Below are positions 45,015 to 53,566 of a DNA stretch of 64,000 bases, one piece after another. Location of the stretch: NCBI RefSeq assembly GCF_900010725.2, contig NZ_LR734844.1:279463-343462 (forward strand). The letters run 5' to 3'. The stretch is from Planktothrix serta PCC 8927 (GTDB taxonomy: Bacteria > Cyanobacteriota > Cyanobacteriia > Cyanobacteriales > Microcoleaceae). Numbering within the stretch: the first letter of the stretch is position 1; every line of letters begins with the position of its first letter. Below the pieces are notes generated by a model. It was given only the letters and a program-made list of their open reading frames with translations, was not told the DNA's origin and searched no databases. A program made the translations under genes and the position numbers.

Positions 45015-45195
45015 GGAAATATCTCCTAAAGTTTTTTAAACTGTAGCCAATGGAAATTAATCGTTATAGCTAAGATGTTGTACCAAACAACGGGAATTCA
45101 TTTTCATCCTTGTAGCAATACTTAACATTTTCTGATTAAAATTGCTATCCTAGTTTAAAGAAACGGCCCGACTCCGAGAAACCATAGATTTTAAT

Positions 45196-46416
45196 ATGAC
45201 TGAACAGCAAACCCGCATCTGTATCCTTGGTGGAGGCTTTGGTGGACTCTACACCGCCTTACGTTTGAGTCAACTTCCTTGGGAAAAATCGCAACAACCG
45301 GAAATTGTTCTGGTGGATCAGAATGACCATTTTTTATTTTTACCTCTGTTGTATGAACTGCTAACGGATGAATTGCAAGCTTGGGAAATTTCTCCAGCTT
45401 TTGAAGATCTGTTAAAAGATACAAATGTGCGGTTTTGTCAAGGTGTTGTCAGTGAAATTGATATTGAAACTAGACAGGTTAAACTGCAAAATAATCCGCC
45501 CATCTCTTATGATTATTTAGTTTTGGCTATGGGGGGAGAAACGCCTTTAGATCAAGTTTCTGGAGCCAAAGACTATGCAATTCCCTTCCGAACTATTGCG
45601 GATGCTTATCGTTTAGAAGAACAGTTGCGACGGTTAGAAACCTCGGATCAAGATAAAATTCGGGTAGCAATTGTTGGAGGGGGTTATAGTGGCGTAGAAT
45701 TAGCTTGTAAATTAGCTGATCGCTTAGGAACAAAAGCCCGGATTAGAATTATTGAACAAGCGGAGGAAATCTTAAAAACCTCTCCCGAATTTAATCGAGA
45801 AGCGGCTCAAAATGCCTTGTCTGATCACCAAGTTTGGATTGATTTAGAAACCACTGTAGCAGCAATTGAAGAGAATAATATTTCTCTGGAATATCGAGGT
45901 CAAATTGATCAGATTCCGGTTGATATTGTATTGTGGACGGTAGGAACAAAAGTTTCTCCTGTGGTGCGATCGCTTCCTCTCAAACAAAATCAACGGGGTC
46001 AAATTGTCACCACATCAACCTTACAAGTGATTGATCATCCTGAAATTTTTGCATTAGGTGATTTAGCAGATTGTAAAGATGCAGAAGGTCAAACCATTCC
46101 AACAACAGCCCAAGCCGCTTTTCAACAAGCAGATTATACCGGGTGGAATCTGTGGGCATTATTAACAAAAAGACCGTTATTACCCTTCCGATATATTAAT
46201 TTAGGGGAAATGATGACATTAGGAATTGATAACGCCACCTTAACAGGTTTAGGGATTAAATTAGACGGTCAATTTGCCCATTTAGCCCGACGGTTAATGT
46301 ATTTATATCGTTTCCCAACCTTAGATCATCAAATTCGAGTTGCGGTTAATTGGATCACGCGACCGTTACAGGATTTATTAATTTCAATGGATCAAAAAAT
46401 GGGAGATAGAGAATAA
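45196..46416 (+). CDS. type II NAD(P)H dehydrogenase
   Basis: A 406-residue single-subunit flavoprotein that oxidises NADH without pumping protons. Two dinucleotide-binding motifs are visible: CILGGGFGGLYTALRL at the N-terminus for FAD and AIVGGGYSGVELACKLADRL at about residue 156 for NAD(P)H. ALGDLADC and the C-terminal amphipathic membrane-binding helix region are typical of NDH-2 (Ndb). No signal peptide is present. Cyanobacteria hold several such genes and I cannot tell which one this is. Confidence 0.88.
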   Translation: MTEQQTRICILGGGFGGLYTALRLSQLPWEKSQQPEIVLVDQNDHFLFLPLLYELLTDELQAWEISPAFEDLLKDTNVRFCQGVVSEIDIETRQVKLQNNPPISYDYLVLAMGGETPLDQVSGAKDYAIPFRTIADAYRLEEQLRRLETSDQDKIRVAIVGGGYSGVELACKLADRLGTKARIRIIEQAEEILKTSPEFNREAAQNALSDHQVWIDLETTVAAIEENNISLEYRGQIDQIPVDIVLWTVGTKVSPVVRSLPLKQNQRGQIVTTSTLQVIDHPEIFALGDLADCKDAEGQTIPTTAQAAFQQADYTGWNLWALLTKRPLLPFRYINLGEMMTLGIDNATLTGLGIKLDGQFAHLARRLMYLYRFPTLDHQIRVAVNWITRPLQDLLISMDQKMGDRE

Positions 46417-46523
46417 CTCATATTCCGTTGTTGCGCTTGAGCGCATCTTAAATTTAATATTCTACACCAACAAACCGGGTTTATTTGACACTCCCTGCGC
46501 TGAAGCGGCAGGGATTCTACATT

Positions 46524-47705
46524 CTACGTCAGAATTTGCTCTAACAGGTTTTCACCAATTAGAGTAGAGACTCCAACTCCTGTAGCGTTAATTCGGGAAT
46601 GCCCTTCCCTATTTTTAGCTGAATTCAAAATATTTTTAGCAGCGTTTATATCTCTATGAAGTTCGCACCCGCAACGACAAATATGGGTGCGAGTTGATAG
46701 AGATTTTTTAACGATTACCCCACAATTACTGCATTTTTGCGAAGTGTAATGGGGTGGAACAGCAATCGCTAATTTATCAAATTTAGCCGCAAAATATTCT
46801 ATCCATTGTCGAAACAAATACCATCCTGCATCACTAATTGACTTAGCTAAACAGTGGTTTTTAACCAGATTTCTAACACTTAAATCTTCGTAGACGACTA
46901 CATCGTTTGATGTGCATACGTTACGCGCAATTCTCTTGGCGTGTTCATTCCGTTGTCTACTTACTTTTAAGTGTTTTTTGGCGTAAATTTTTCTGGCTTT
47001 CCGTCTTCCCGATGAACCTTTAACCTTTTTGTAAATTTCTCTCTGAGATTTTTTAATAGAGTTTTCTGCTTTCTGGTGAAACTTAGGATTGGGTTCTTGA
47101 TACCCGTTAGAATCTGTATAGAAAGATTCTATGCCAACATCAAGTCCAATTTCCTTTCCAGTTTTCGGTTGAACATCGGTGACGGCAATATTAAGACAGA
47201 ACTGGCAGTAATATCCATCAGCACGACGGAGAAGTCTAACTCGTTTAATAGACTTAACTGGGTATTGATGGATATCCCATTTTCCCAGAAGTTTAAGCTC
47301 ACTAATCCCTTTTTTGTCAGTTATCGTGATTCGTCTTTTAGTTGGATTAAGCACCCAACCCGACGTTTTATATTCAACAGAACGGCAATCTTTCTGGAAA
47401 CGAGGATATCCTTTCTTTCCAGTTTTTTTGGATTTACAATTTTCGTAAAAACGAGAAATTGCCAACCATGCTCGTTCCGCAGCAGCTTGTACTGCCATTG
47501 AGTTTAGGTCTTTGACAAAAGTGAACTCCGAACGAAGTTCTGTAGAATACTTATTTAAAGCAAATCGATCAATTTTGGTATCTTTAGGTGCGTCCATCCA
47601 GTAACGAATTGACTTGTTTCTGATGAACTGTACCGTTTTAATCGCTTCATCAATCGCTCTGCACTGATGGGGCTTTGCTTTAACTTTGTATTCGAGAACT
47701 ATCAT
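46524..47705 (-). CDS. tnpB: TnpB RNA-guided nuclease-like protein
   Basis: A 393-residue protein with ATG at 47705. Catalytic residues in GLDVGIESFYTDS, YEDLSVRNLV and HRDINAAKNI are present, and the zinc finger has CSNCG and CRCGCELH. It is close to the tnpB at 29657 in sequence. The omega-RNA should be encoded at the right end (about 46486-46650, minus strand). It shares the element with tnpA, so it should be able to move. Confidence 0.92.
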   Translation of the reverse strand: MIVLEYKVKAKPHQCRAIDEAIKTVQFIRNKSIRYWMDAPKDTKIDRFALNKYSTELRSEFTFVKDLNSMAVQAAAERAWLAISRFYENCKSKKTGKKGYPRFQKDCRSVEYKTSGWVLNPTKRRITITDKKGISELKLLGKWDIHQYPVKSIKRVRLLRRADGYYCQFCLNIAVTDVQPKTGKEIGLDVGIESFYTDSNGYQEPNPKFHQKAENSIKKSQREIYKKVKGSSGRRKARKIYAKKHLKVSRQRNEHAKRIARNVCTSNDVVVYEDLSVRNLVKNHCLAKSISDAGWYLFRQWIEYFAAKFDKLAIAVPPHYTSQKCSNCGVIVKKSLSTRTHICRCGCELHRDINAAKNILNSAKNREGHSRINATGVGVSTLIGENLLEQILT

Positions 47706-47797
47706 TGATTCGACCTCTCAATGGGTTGTTTGCTTGCTACTATCAACCTTAACACAGTAAACTGATTTTGTCGATTAAAACAAGGAAACAACCAAAA

Positions 47798-48208
47798 ATG
47801 AAGCTAAAGGCTATAGATTACAAGCATTACAACCATTCAGTCGGATTGGCTTGTGTTCATATCGTCTGGATTCCAAAAAGAAGAAAGCGTGTGCTAATTG
47901 GAGATGTAGCAACACGCTGTCGGGAGATATTTTATGAATTGGCAATTGAGAAAGAATGGGAAATTAAAGCATTAGAAATAGCTCCTGATCATATTCACTT
48001 GTTTATCTGCCATCAACCTGATTACGCCATTAGTCAGATTGTGCAAGCTTTTAAAGGGAGATCATCACGTTATTTAAGAAGAGAATTTCCTCATTTGTTA
48101 AAACTTCCTAGTCTATGGACTCGCTCATATTTTCATACTACTGCTGGTAGTGTTAGCTCTAAAGTTATTATGGAATATATTAACGATCCTCATCACAATA
48201 CGCATTAA
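47798..48208 (+). CDS. tnpA: IS200/IS605 family transposase TnpA
   Basis: ATG at 47798 (AAGGA upstream) gives 136 residues, the family size. The HUH motif is APDHIHLFI (about residues 62-70), and the catalytic tyrosine is in KVIMEYINDP near the C-terminus. RSYFHTTAGSVSS is typical. It cuts single-stranded DNA and rejoins it, moving the element to new hairpins. The gene appears intact and could also move the tnpB-only element at 29649. Confidence 0.9.
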   Translation: MKLKAIDYKHYNHSVGLACVHIVWIPKRRKRVLIGDVATRCREIFYELAIEKEWEIKALEIAPDHIHLFICHQPDYAISQIVQAFKGRSSRYLRREFPHLLKLPSLWTRSYFHTTAGSVSSKVIMEYINDPHHNTH

Positions 48209-48440
48209 CACACAGGCGCTTAAAAGCGCTGCTTGCCTTCATCCATGAGCTAAAGCTGCATGGTTTTCGGCTGCGTCAATAATAAACCCGGCTTACCCCT
48301 AATTAACTTTGAGTGACAACTTCTTTTTCCTGAGCTAAAAACTTCTCTAATTCTGTTAACGCATTAGAATTAATTGCCCTTGTTTGGTGAATCTGAAGCT
48401 TGGATAAATACGGTTGAGTATTTACCCTTTTAAAAATGGG

Positions 48441-48475
48441 TTTGGTGCGTGCGCGTTGCTTACTTATCCTACTTA
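48441..48475. repeat. GTGCGTGCG palindromic repeat, partial
   Basis: GGTGCGTGCGCGTTGCTTAC with a decayed right arm, directly after the protease-TPR gene. Confidence 0.6.
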
Positions 48476-50490
48476 TAGTTTCTAATATTATCCATTGCGC
48501 TTTTATACCCATCCTCATTACCTTGTTGTCGAAACAGTTGCGCCGATTTTTCCCAGTCTCCCCTCGCTTTTCGTTTATCTCCAACCATATAGAAAGCATT
48601 ACCCCGACCTGTGTAAGCATAAGCATTATTAGGATCAATTTTAACAGCCTTATCGTAATCAGATATCGCCCCTTGATAGTCTTTTAAATTATAGCGAGCA
48701 CTACCCCGATGAATATAAGCAAGAGCATTATTAGGATCAATTTTAAGAGCCTTATTGTAATCAGATATCGCCCCTTGATAGTCTTTTAAATGAACGCGAA
48801 CAATACCCCGATTGACGTAATAATTGGCATTAGTAGGATCAAGTTTAAGAGCCTTATCGTAATCAGATATCGCCCCTTGATAGTCTTTTAAATCAGAGCG
48901 AATACCAGCCCGACCTGTGTAAGCATAAGCATTATTAGGATCAATTTTAAGAGCCTTATCGTAATCAGATATCGCCCCTTGATAGTCTTTTAAATAATTG
49001 CGAATACGAGCCCGATTGATGTAATAATGAGCATTATTAGGATCAATTTTAAGAGCTTTATCGTGATCAGATATCGCACCTTGATAGTCTTTTAAATCAT
49101 ACCGAACAACACCCCGACTGACGTAAGCAAGAGCATTATTAGGATCAATTTTAAGAGCTTTATCGTAATCAGATATCGCCCCTTGATAATCTTTTAAATT
49201 ATAGCGAATAAGACCCCGACTGACGTAAGCATAAGCATTATTAGGATCAATTTTAAGAGCCTTATTGTAATCAGATATCGCCCCTTGATAGTCTTTTAAA
49301 TTACTGCGAACAAGACCCCGACCGTAGTAAGCATTAGCATAATTAGGATCAATTTTAAGAGCTTTATCGTAATCGGATATCGCCCCTTGATAGTCTTTTA
49401 AATCATACCGAACAGCAGCCCGATTGACGTAAGCAATAGCATAATTAGGAGCAATTTTAAGAGCTTTATCGTAATCAGATATCGCCCCTTGATAGTCTTT
49501 TAAATTATCGCGAACAAGACCCCGATAAACATAAGCATTTGCGTTATCAGAATTAACGTTGATAACCTTAGTAAAATCATCAAGAGCAGCGCGATAATTG
49601 CCTTGACTAAAATTAGCAGCACCTCTAGCATAGTAATCATCAGCCGTGCTAGGATTATTCAGGTTAGCAACTCGGCTCTTAGCCGTATTATTAACCGTAA
49701 CCGTTGTATTTCCTTGACGGATTTGGGGTTTGAGGGCGATAAAAGTATTAATCGGAATTGCAGAATTAATCCCCGTTTTGACGTAAATAAATTGTCCCGT
49801 AGGTTGACCATTACTATCATAAACCGGACTCGGTTCTGGATTCCCCCGTCCATGAATTCCAATCACTCGCCCTTCACTATCAAATACAGGGCCACCACTC
49901 ATCCCAGACCATGTTAAGGCGCTATAATTGATGGTGTAGCCGCCGGGTTTGCGTTGGGGTATACTGGTAATTGCCCCTTGGGTAAATTGGGGTTCTCGTT
50001 CGACTCCTGAACGTCCACCTAACCCCGGAAATCCATAAACCCAGATAAATGTTCCCTCGATAAGTTGATTAGAGTCGCCTAAAATAGCGGCGGAATAGTT
50101 ATCAGAAGTGGTAAAGGTTAGAATTGCTAAATCCGGGCTACTCTCGTTAGTTTGGAAGGGTTGGACAAAGTTAGCGGTATAGGTTTTGCGTTGAGAGGTG
50201 GTAATATTATAAGATCGGTTAGTATTGCAATTGTTAACAAAAGTTTCGCGCCCACAAACGACATGATGATTGGTTAAAACCGTGTAGGTATTGCCATCTT
50301 TCGCAATAATTACCCCAGTTCCGCCACCGCTATCACTATTAATTTGGACGGTAACGGGAACAGCAATTTGGTAAACTTCCTCACCCGTTTTAGCATGAAC
50401 CGCCACGCTTTGACTAATAACAATAGCCGCAACGGTAGCGCTTCCGGTTAATAGATGGGCGAGTGAATCAAAACCCCTGGTCAGTGCCAT
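48469..50490 (-). CDS. trypsin-like serine protease fused to TPR repeats
   Basis: A 673-residue exported protein: N-terminal signal (hydrophobic TVAAIVISQSVAVHA), a trypsin-fold protease domain at about residues 38-250 with the catalytic triad in LTNHHVV (H), DLAIL (D) and SGMSGGPVFD (S), then from residue 284 about eleven TPRs. Nine consecutive 34-residue TPRs (coded at 48622-49539) are nearly identical, each with LKDYQGAISDYDKALKIDPN. TPRs bind other proteins; the fusion suggests a protease brought to a partner. The identical repeats imply recent expansion. No PDZ domain is seen. Substrate unknown. Confidence 0.88.
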   Translation of the reverse strand: MALTRGFDSLAHLLTGSATVAAIVISQSVAVHAKTGEEVYQIAVPVTVQINSDSGGGTGVIIAKDGNTYTVLTNHHVVCGRETFVNNCNTNRSYNITTSQRKTYTANFVQPFQTNESSPDLAILTFTTSDNYSAAILGDSNQLIEGTFIWVYGFPGLGGRSGVEREPQFTQGAITSIPQRKPGGYTINYSALTWSGMSGGPVFDSEGRVIGIHGRGNPEPSPVYDSNGQPTGQFIYVKTGINSAIPINTFIALKPQIRQGNTTVTVNNTAKSRVANLNNPSTADDYYARGAANFSQGNYRAALDDFTKVINVNSDNANAYVYRGLVRDNLKDYQGAISDYDKALKIAPNYAIAYVNRAAVRYDLKDYQGAISDYDKALKIDPNYANAYYGRGLVRSNLKDYQGAISDYNKALKIDPNNAYAYVSRGLIRYNLKDYQGAISDYDKALKIDPNNALAYVSRGVVRYDLKDYQGAISDHDKALKIDPNNAHYYINRARIRNYLKDYQGAISDYDKALKIDPNNAYAYTGRAGIRSDLKDYQGAISDYDKALKLDPTNANYYVNRGIVRVHLKDYQGAISDYNKALKIDPNNALAYIHRGSARYNLKDYQGAISDYDKAVKIDPNNAYAYTGRGNAFYMVGDKRKARGDWEKSAQLFRQQGNEDGYKSAMDNIRNYK
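48622..49539 (-). repeat. nine-copy 102-bp tandem repeat within the protease-TPR gene
   Basis: Each 102-bp unit encodes one TPR. The central half of each unit is almost invariant at DNA level (around CTTTATCGTAATCAGATATCG) while the outer part varies. Such a block is prone to copy-number change. Confidence 0.88.
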
Positions 50491-50604
50491 AATTATTAAT
50501 CCGTGATGGTCGAATCCTTTATTAAGGATTATTCTAACTCAACCGTTCCAGAATTGCATCAGTATTTTCACTGAATATGAGTGTTATTAATATTTCGCCT
50601 AACC

Positions 50605-51180
50605 CTACGGGTGATTGAAATCTAAAACATCTTCATAAATTTCTGATACCTGACAAGTGAAATTAATACTTTCTAATTGTATTTGCTCATTTTGTTGATA
50701 GGTAAACAATACCCAACGCCCCTCTTGATTTTGTCTAAAACATTCTATATTAATTTTATTTTGACTAATTAATACATATTCTTGTAAGGTTTCAATCTGT
50801 CGATAGTCGGCAAATTTATCCCCCCGATTAAATGCTTCCGTTGACGGAGATAATACCTCAATAATTAAACTGGGATATTGTTTAAAATAACCATTATTTC
50901 GATCGCGGGAGTCGCAAGTTACCATAACATCAGGATAATAATAACTATCGGCAGTTTTAATATGAACTTTCATATTTCCCGTATAAACACGACATCCTTG
51001 ACCGCGTAAGTGATTTTTAAATAAAGCAATCAAATTCCCAGAAATCGTATCATGAGCATCACTTCCCCCCACCATTGCATAGACTTCTCCCCGAATATAT
51101 TCATGGCGAATCGGGCTAATTTTTTCGCCTTCGAGATAATCTTCATGGGAAATTTTATAATCAGAAGGATTAACAATCAT
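50605..51180 (-). CDS. Uma2 family (DUF820) putative endonuclease
   Basis: With the ATG at 51180 it has 191 residues, the usual length; the open frame upstream to 51258 is not family-like. It begins IVNPSDYKISHEDYLEGEK and carries the PD-(D/E)XK nuclease core: EYIRGEVYAMVGGSDAH, HIKTADSYYYPDVMVTC and PSLIIEVLSPSTEAFNRGDKFADYRQIETLQEYVLIS. This family is amplified in cyanobacteria; its function is unknown. Catalytic residues D and E-x-L are in place. Confidence 0.85.
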   Translation of the reverse strand: MIVNPSDYKISHEDYLEGEKISPIRHEYIRGEVYAMVGGSDAHDTISGNLIALFKNHLRGQGCRVYTGNMKVHIKTADSYYYPDVMVTCDSRDRNNGYFKQYPSLIIEVLSPSTEAFNRGDKFADYRQIETLQEYVLISQNKINIECFRQNQEGRWVLFTYQQNEQIQLESINFTCQVSEIYEDVLDFNHP

Positions 51181-51350
51181 AATTAAAATACCACCAAACC
51201 GAATTCCATTATAACTCAATCTAAATAGTTTCGGGAGCTTCCAAGGGTGAAATTTCAAATCGTTGAATGTTTTCCATCAGAATTTTTGATAATACGCGAT
51301 CGCTATTCCATGATTAAATAATAAATATAGCAATCCTAGCAGTAGAGCTT

Positions 51351-51364
51351 ATAGCAATCCTAAA
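51351..51364. repeat. 14-base inverted repeat, left of the HAD gene
   Basis: TAGCAATCCTAAAT just before the HAD gene ATG. Its perfect complement lies at 52189-52202 after the gene. A shorter relative is at 51327-51337, and the ends of the 128-bp MITE-like repeats are related. Confidence 0.75.
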
Positions 51365-51365
51365 T

Positions 51366-52091
51366 ATGACTAATTCGCAGAATTCTACAATGGAAAAACC
51401 CCGTGTTATTTTTTTAGATGCTGTTGGTACGTTATTTGGAGTCCGCCATAGTGTAGGGGAAGCTTACCGAATTATTGCTGATCAATTTGGGGTAAAAGCC
51501 GAAGCCAAAATTTTAGATCAAGTCTTTTTTCAATGTTTTTTAGCTTCTCCGAGTATGGCATTTCCAGGAGCCGATCCGGGTGAAATTCCACAATTAGAAT
51601 TTGAGTGGTGGAAAGCGATCGCTGAACAAACCTTTAAAATTGTTGGACTCTATGATAATTTTACAGACTTTTCCGCTTTTTTTCAAGCCTTATACAGTTA
51701 TTTTGAAACCGAAAAACCTTGGTTTGTTTATCCTGATGTTCCACCGCAATTAAAATATTGGCAAGAACAAGGAATAGAATTAGGGGTATTATCCAACTTT
51801 GATTCTCGATTATATCCGGTTTTAGAAGCCTTAAATTTAGCTGATTTTTTCCAAACTGTGACAATTTCCACAGAAGTAGGAGCCGCAAAACCCAGTTCTG
51901 AAATCTTTAAAATTGCTTTAAATAAACATCAATGTTCACCGGAAGAAGCTTGGCATATTGGTGATAGTTTAAAAGCCGATTATCAAGGGTCAAAAGCTCT
52001 AGGAATACGCGGAATTTTAGTGCATCGAGAGCAAGCCCCCAAAGGGATTTTAGATGAATATGAAAGTTTAGAACAAATTCAGATATCCTAA
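51366..52091 (+). CDS. HAD superfamily hydrolase, HDHD3-like
   Basis: A 241-residue soluble phosphatase-like protein. Motif I reads IFLDAVGTLFG, so the nucleophile aspartate is present but the usual second aspartate is valine, as in the HDHD3/REG-2 subgroup. Motif II is LGVLSNFD, motif III has AAKPSSEIF, and motif IV is WHIGDSLKADYQG. A cap domain lies at about residues 25-120. The substrate is unknown. The gene is bracketed by 14-base inverted repeats. Confidence 0.83.
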   Translation: MTNSQNSTMEKPRVIFLDAVGTLFGVRHSVGEAYRIIADQFGVKAEAKILDQVFFQCFLASPSMAFPGADPGEIPQLEFEWWKAIAEQTFKIVGLYDNFTDFSAFFQALYSYFETEKPWFVYPDVPPQLKYWQEQGIELGVLSNFDSRLYPVLEALNLADFFQTVTISTEVGAAKPSSEIFKIALNKHQCSPEEAWHIGDSLKADYQGSKALGIRGILVHREQAPKGILDEYESLEQIQIS

Positions 52092-52117
52092 ATAAATGAT
52101 TTGTTCAAAATATAGAA

Positions 52118-52161
52118 CCCCTCCCAACCCTCCCCTTAGTAAGGGGAGGGCTAGGGTGGGG
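52118..52161. repeat. long GC-rich palindrome
   Basis: Arms CCCCTCCCAACCCTCCCCTTA and its near-complement (one mismatch region), a strong hairpin 26 bases downstream of the HAD gene. Confidence 0.75.
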
Positions 52162-52188
52162 TCAAGAGGACTAAAAATTATACAATTG

Positions 52189-52202
52189 ATTTAGGATTGC
52201 TA
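52189..52202. repeat. 14-base inverted repeat, right of the HAD gene
   Basis: ATTTAGGATTGCTA, the exact complement of 51351-51364. Confidence 0.75.
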
Positions 52203-52225
52203 CAAAAAACAGGAGTTAGGAAACA

Positions 52226-53437
52226 GTGGAATATCATCGGAAAACCCAAGAAGAACCTGTTCAAAATCTTTCGTTTCGGGAGTGTTCATGGCCCTTTTGG
52301 CCCGTTGTCCCCATTTATCCCTACGGTCAACGGCGAACCCTCCGCACAGAAGTTGTTCCCAATACTATTTGGACATTTGAGCAAGTACAGGGAATTCTGT
52401 ATGTTGTGGTTCCCATTCGGATGACGGTGGTGAAACTTGACCAGGGGGGTTTGTTGGTTTATGCTCCCGTTGCTCCTACCGCAGAATGCCTTCGTTTAAT
52501 GAGAGAATTAATTGCTGAATATGGGGATATAAAATATATTATTCTGCCAACTATTTCAGGAATTGAACATAAGGTTTTTGTTGGCCCCTTTGCTCGAAAA
52601 TTTCCCCAAGCTCAAGTTTTTGTAGCCCCCGGACAGTGGAGTTTTCCGATTAATTTACCTCTAAGTTGGTTAGGTTTACCGTTAAAACGGACTTATATTC
52701 TGCCCCAGAATAGTCAAAAAACGCCCTTTGCTGATGAATTTGACTATCGAATTTTAGGGCCGTTAGCGTTAGGAGTTGGACGGTTTGCAGAAGTGGCTTT
52801 TTTCCATCGGCGATCGCAAACGCTATTAGTAACCGATACTATTGTTTCTATTCCTGACACTCCTCCAACTATTGTACAACTCGATCCCTATCCGTTACTA
52901 TTTCATGCGAAAGATGATACTTTTCATAAAGTAGAAAATAATGAAACCACCCGTCGCCGAGGATGGCACAGAATCTCGTTATTTTCCTTTTATTTTCGTC
53001 CCAGTGTATTAGATACCGTAGAATTGCGTGATGCGTTTCGAGAATCTTGGCAAGCACCCGACCGTTCTAAAAAAGCTTATTTTGGGATTTATCCGTTTAA
53101 ATGGAAACCGAATTGGCAACAATCTTTTGAGGCGTTAAGGGGAAATGGACGGTTATTTGTCGCCCCCATTTTACAAACTTTAATTTTAAATCGCGCTCCC
53201 GAAGAAACATTAATTTGGGCAAATCAAGTATCTGAATGGGATTTTAACCGGATTATTCCTTGTCATTTTGATTCCCCAATTAGGGCAACACCGAACCAAT
53301 TTCGGCAGGCGTTTAATTTTTTAGAAAAAAATAGTAATAATAATTTATTGCCTCAAGAAGACTTTGAGTTATTATTAGAAATTGATGATATTTTAAATAA
53401 ATTCAAGATTACACCCCCATCTAAACCTAAAATTTAA
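52226..53437 (+). CDS. DUF4336 family protein
   Basis: A 403-residue soluble protein: the first 60 residues are WPFWPVVPIYPYGQRRTLRTEVVPNTIWTFEQVQG, then a metallo-beta-lactamase-like fold region (YVVVPIRMTVVKL...LLVYAPVAPTAECLRLMRELI and FVAPGQWSFPINLPLSWLGLP). The family is conserved in cyanobacteria and plants, with unknown function. No HxHxDH zinc site is visible, so hydrolase activity is unlikely. The start is a GTG at 52226, ten bases after AGGAG, which supports it. Confidence 0.82.
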   Translation: MEYHRKTQEEPVQNLSFRECSWPFWPVVPIYPYGQRRTLRTEVVPNTIWTFEQVQGILYVVVPIRMTVVKLDQGGLLVYAPVAPTAECLRLMRELIAEYGDIKYIILPTISGIEHKVFVGPFARKFPQAQVFVAPGQWSFPINLPLSWLGLPLKRTYILPQNSQKTPFADEFDYRILGPLALGVGRFAEVAFFHRRSQTLLVTDTIVSIPDTPPTIVQLDPYPLLFHAKDDTFHKVENNETTRRRGWHRISLFSFYFRPSVLDTVELRDAFRESWQAPDRSKKAYFGIYPFKWKPNWQQSFEALRGNGRLFVAPILQTLILNRAPEETLIWANQVSEWDFNRIIPCHFDSPIRATPNQFRQAFNFLEKNSNNNLLPQEDFELLLEIDDILNKFKITPPSKPKI

Positions 53438-53566
53438 AGCGATCGCATCTTAAATTTTAAAGGATGCGATCGCTCAACTTCAACAGGTTATTAATATTCC
53501 TGAGACTTCAATTTGACTTAAATCGATCATAATTGATCAGAGCTCAATCTCATCGGTACTTATCCT

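Larger units (their letters stand above)
46486..48280. mobile_element. complete IS605-type element (tnpB and tnpA divergent)
   Basis: Contains tnpB (minus) and tnpA (plus), separated by about 90 bases. The right end starts with TGACACTCC and a hairpin, and the left end has the GCTTTAGC-type hairpin also seen in the tnpB-only element. The insertion sits between CCGGGTTTATT (46475-46485) and AATAAACCCGG (48281-48291), an 11-base perfect inverted repeat, so it probably entered the loop of a palindrome. Confidence 0.85.

Noticed and set aside
48303..48430. Fragment on the minus strand ending AINSNALTELEKFLAQEKEVVTQS
   Set aside because: Looks like the C-terminal end of a decayed gene, but the start is unclear and I cannot name the family.
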